Of a stretch of DNA of 64,000 nucleotides, positions 62,109 to 64,000 are shown piece after piece. A model generated the notes under the pieces. The model did no database searches and was not told the DNA's origin. It was given only the letters and a program-made list of their open reading frames with translations. Source of the DNA: Sphingomonas citri. Its GTDB lineage: Bacteria > Pseudomonadota > Alphaproteobacteria > Sphingomonadales > Sphingomonadaceae. How positions within the stretch are numbered: the first letter of the stretch is position 1; each line of letters opens with the position of its first letter. Location: positions 1-64,000 of the forward strand of contig NZ_JAHXZN010000002.1 in assembly GCF_019429485.1 (NCBI RefSeq), given 5' to 3'. The position numbers were made by a program, and so were the translations under genes.

Positions 62109-62591
62109 TCAATCGTCGCGCGAGACCTTCTCGTTGCGCTCGTGGCGCTCCTGCGCCTCGACCGTCATCGTCGCGATCGGGCGTGCCTCGAGCCGGCCGA
62201 GGCTGATCGGCTCGCCGGTGACCTCGCAATAGCCGTATTCGCCCTCGTCGATGCGACGCAGCGCGGCCTCGATCTTGGAGATCAGCTTGCGCTGCCGGTC
62301 GCGCGTGCGCAGTTCGAGCGACCAGTCGGTCTCGCTCGCGGCACGGTCGGTGAGATCGGCCTCGCGCAGCGAGTCCAGCTGCAGCTGCGACAGCGTGCCG
62401 AGCGATTCCCGCAGGATCGCGTCCTTCCAGTCGAGGAGCTTGCGGCGGAAATACGCCTGCTGCCGCGGGTTCATGAACGGTTCGTCGGGGCTCGGGCGAT
62501 AGCCGTCGCTCGCCCCTCCGACATCAGCCTCGTCATTCGCCGCCGCCAGTTTGCCGGGCCCTTCACCGAAACGATTGATCGCCGTCGCCAT
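62109..62591 (-). CDS. dksA: DksA/TraR-family transcription factor
   Basis: The 160-residue protein has the coiled-coil arms MNPRQQAYFRRKLLDWKDAI and ELRTRDRQRKLISKIEAALR, with the acidic tip DLTDRAASETDW. The terminal segment is GEYGYCEVTGEPISLGRLEARP. Only one Cys of the usual four zinc ligands remains, as in most alphaproteobacterial DksA. With ppGpp it acts on RNA polymerase to control the stringent response. It is upstream of the PilZ gene on the same strand. Confidence 0.95.
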   Translation of the reverse strand: MATAINRFGEGPGKLAAANDEADVGGASDGYRPSPDEPFMNPRQQAYFRRKLLDWKDAILRESLGTLSQLQLDSLREADLTDRAASETDWSLELRTRDRQRKLISKIEAALRRIDEGEYGYCEVTGEPISLGRLEARPIATMTVEAQERHERNEKVSRDD

Positions 62592-62782
62592 CGACTTACT
62601 CCCGCTGCGCCCAGGATGTCGTTAGCACCGCTGTGCGCCCCCTCCGGGGCGCCTATAGTCGCGCGGGCCGGTCACCACAAGCGAACACGCGCGCCTAGCC
62701 GCTCCGCCCTGTCCTCGTCATGAACAGTTCGGCACGGCGTATGTGCGAGGATGGGACCACGCCGCGTCCGACGCCGGCCTGA

Positions 62783-63292
62783 TCAGGCAGAGAGCAGCGC
62801 CTGTTCGATGTCCGGAATGGTGTGCCCGGTCAGGTCCTTGCTCAGCTCGCCGGTGAGCCGCTGGCTGACCTCCTTGTGATAATGTTTACGCAGCTCGCCC
62901 AGCGTCTTGGGCGGCGCGACCACGATCAGCGACTCGAAATCGTTGGCGAGCGCGCGGCGCTTGAGCAGGTCGGCGGCGTCGGCGGCGAACCGATCCTCCT
63001 CGAGCTGGTGGAAGTCGGTCTCCTCCATGCTGCCGCGCGACGGTGCGAACTGCGCGCCACCGCCCTGTGCGTGACCCGACCCGCCCTGCGCGACGCGCGG
63101 CGCGCCCGCGCCGCTCTGCGTCGACGAGCTGCCGCCCGCGGCGTCGGTCTTCTGATCACGGTTGGCGGGATTGGCGCGCTCCTCGGCGTGCTCGACCGTC
63201 AGATTGGGGTGAACATCGTCACCCTCGTTGCGCAGGAACAGCAGCTTGCGCCCGTCCGCCACCAGCACCACCGAGTCATGGGGTACCTGCAT
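62783..63292 (-). CDS. Host-attachment-protein-like (baeRF family) protein
   Basis: The 169-residue protein has VPHDSVVLVADGRKLLFLRNEGD and LTVEHAEERANP, a Gly/Ser-rich linker, then FAADAADLLKRRALANDFESLIVVAPPKTLG in separate blocks and RLTGELSKDLTGHTIPDIEQAL. This is the PF10116 host attachment pattern, structurally close to release-factor-like folds. In Agrobacterium-type bacteria it has been linked to host contact, but function is unclear. It is divergent from serS. Confidence 0.85.
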   Translation of the reverse strand: MQVPHDSVVLVADGRKLLFLRNEGDDVHPNLTVEHAEERANPANRDQKTDAAGGSSSTQSGAGAPRVAQGGSGHAQGGGAQFAPSRGSMEETDFHQLEEDRFAADAADLLKRRALANDFESLIVVAPPKTLGELRKHYHKEVSQRLTGELSKDLTGHTIPDIEQALLSA

Positions 63293-63387
63293 CGCTCATT
63301 CTCCTCTGTCCGTGCGGGTGTGGGGCGTGAACGCAGCGGACGTGCGCCGGGTTGCCTCGCCGCGGCGCCCCGGCCATAGCGCGGCGC

Positions 63388-64000
63388 ATGCACGACATCC
63401 GCCTGATCCGCGACGCCCCCGACGCCTTCGACGCCGCGCTGGCGCGGCGCGGTGCCGCTCCCTCGGCCGCCGCGATCGTCGCGCTCGACAAGCGCCGGCG
63501 CGAGCTGATCACCGAGGCGCAAGGAGCGCAGGCGCGCCGCAACGAGGCGTCCAAGGCGATCGGCGCCGCTAAGGCGAGCCGCGACGAGGCGGCGGCGCAA
63601 GCGCTGATGGCCGAGGTGGCCACGCTGAAGCAGCGGCTGCCCGAGCTGGAAGCCGAGGAGGCGCGGCTCGGTACCGAGCTCGACACCGTGCTCGCGGCGC
63701 TGCCCAACCTGCCCTACGCGGACGTGCCCGACGGCGCCGACGAGGACGACAACCAGCTGGTGCACGAGCGCGGCACGCGCCCCGACCTCGGCTTCGCGGC
63801 GCGCGAGCATGACGCGATCGGCCCGGCGCTCGGGCTCGACTTCGAGACGGGAGCGGCGATCGCGGGCTCGCGCTTCACGCTGGTGCGCGGCCCCGCGGCG
63901 CGGCTGCAGCGCGCGCTCGGCCAGTTCATGCTCGATCGGCTGACGCGCGAGTACGGCTATGAGGAGGTCGCGCCGCCGCTGCTGGTGCGCGACGAGGCGG
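63388..64000 (+). CDS. serS: Seryl-tRNA synthetase (5' part only)
   Basis: 204 residues are visible before the right edge. HDIRLIRDAPDAFDAALARRG and a long coiled-coil (LDKRRRELITEAQGAQARRNE) form the tRNA-binding arm. Then PNLPYADVPDGADEDDN, and the start of the catalytic domain (GSRFTLVRGPAARLQRALGQ, FMLDRLTREYGYEEVAPPLL), with motif 1, are clear. It charges tRNA-Ser. It is truncated by the window end only. Confidence 0.96.
   Translation, partial: MHDIRLIRDAPDAFDAALARRGAAPSAAAIVALDKRRRELITEAQGAQARRNEASKAIGAAKASRDEAAAQALMAEVATLKQRLPELEAEEARLGTELDTVLAALPNLPYADVPDGADEDDNQLVHERGTRPDLGFAAREHDAIGPALGLDFETGAAIAGSRFTLVRGPAARLQRALGQFMLDRLTREYGYEEVAPPLLVRDEA

Noticed and set aside
62109..62591. TraR-like plasmid protein
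   Set aside because: Length, the coiled-coil arms and its chromosomal neighbours fit alphaproteobacterial DksA.

Overview
The window is about 64 kb of high-GC chromosome from an alphaproteobacterium, most likely a Sphingomonas-type sphingomonad. The signs are a Caulobacter-like oxidative xylose pathway, PEPxxW-type CTERM proteins, a PopZ-family protein, a DksA without its zinc cysteines, and GC-rich REP-like inverted repeats between genes. No CRISPR array or rRNA operon was seen.

Positions 1-12,500 form a plant glucuronoxylan utilisation locus. It holds an alpha-glucuronidase (GH67), a hexuronate-type transporter, a mannonate dehydratase, a GDSL esterase, a sugar-porter MFS protein and xylose oxidation genes: xylX-xylB-xylC plus the 5' part of xylD running off the left edge. 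A LacI-family regulator sits in the middle. Three near-identical palindromes around TAGCGCTA lie in front of three transcription units and look like its operators.

Positions 12,500-30,650 are mostly core or accessory chromosome. They contain a GGDEF-EAL protein, a DUF885 peptidase-like protein, a GH18-CE4-GT2 fusion enzyme, a group of mprF (lipid aminoacylation), DUF2147 and VirJ/AcvB-like genes, a two-component system behind DUF1003 and PDZ genes, PopZ, a TolC-type channel and a protein-L-isoaspartate methyltransferase.

Positions 30,819-44,437 are an integrated mobile island. It sits in the 3' end of tRNA-Cys(GCA) and is bounded by 47-bp direct repeats. It carries a tyrosine integrase whose reading frame crosses attL, an excisionase-like HTH protein, a helicase-like protein, three PEP-CTERM exported proteins, small DNA-binding proteins, an Mrr-like nuclease, a serine resolvase, and two overlapping reverse transcriptase genes. 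The RT pair matches the two-RT defence system DRT3 (UG3 + UG8). Immediately behind the second RT, on the same strand, is a candidate non-coding RNA. It has its own promoter-like boxes, a near-perfect 13-bp closing stem, an ACACACA run inside, and a U-tract at the end. This is the most interesting part of the window.

Positions 44,448-64,000 return to core chromosome. They hold a vitamin B12 uptake operon under a cobalamin riboswitch, a NUDIX hydrolase, two Flp pilins, accA, xerD, aroK-aroB, an alpha/beta hydrolase, an FtsB-like protein, enolase, a cluster of small membrane-stress proteins (DUF883-like, YqjE-like, DUF3618), tRNA-Leu(CAA), a PilZ protein, dksA, a host-attachment-like protein and the start of serS. 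All family assignments come from reading the sequence and recalling family motifs; no database search was run.
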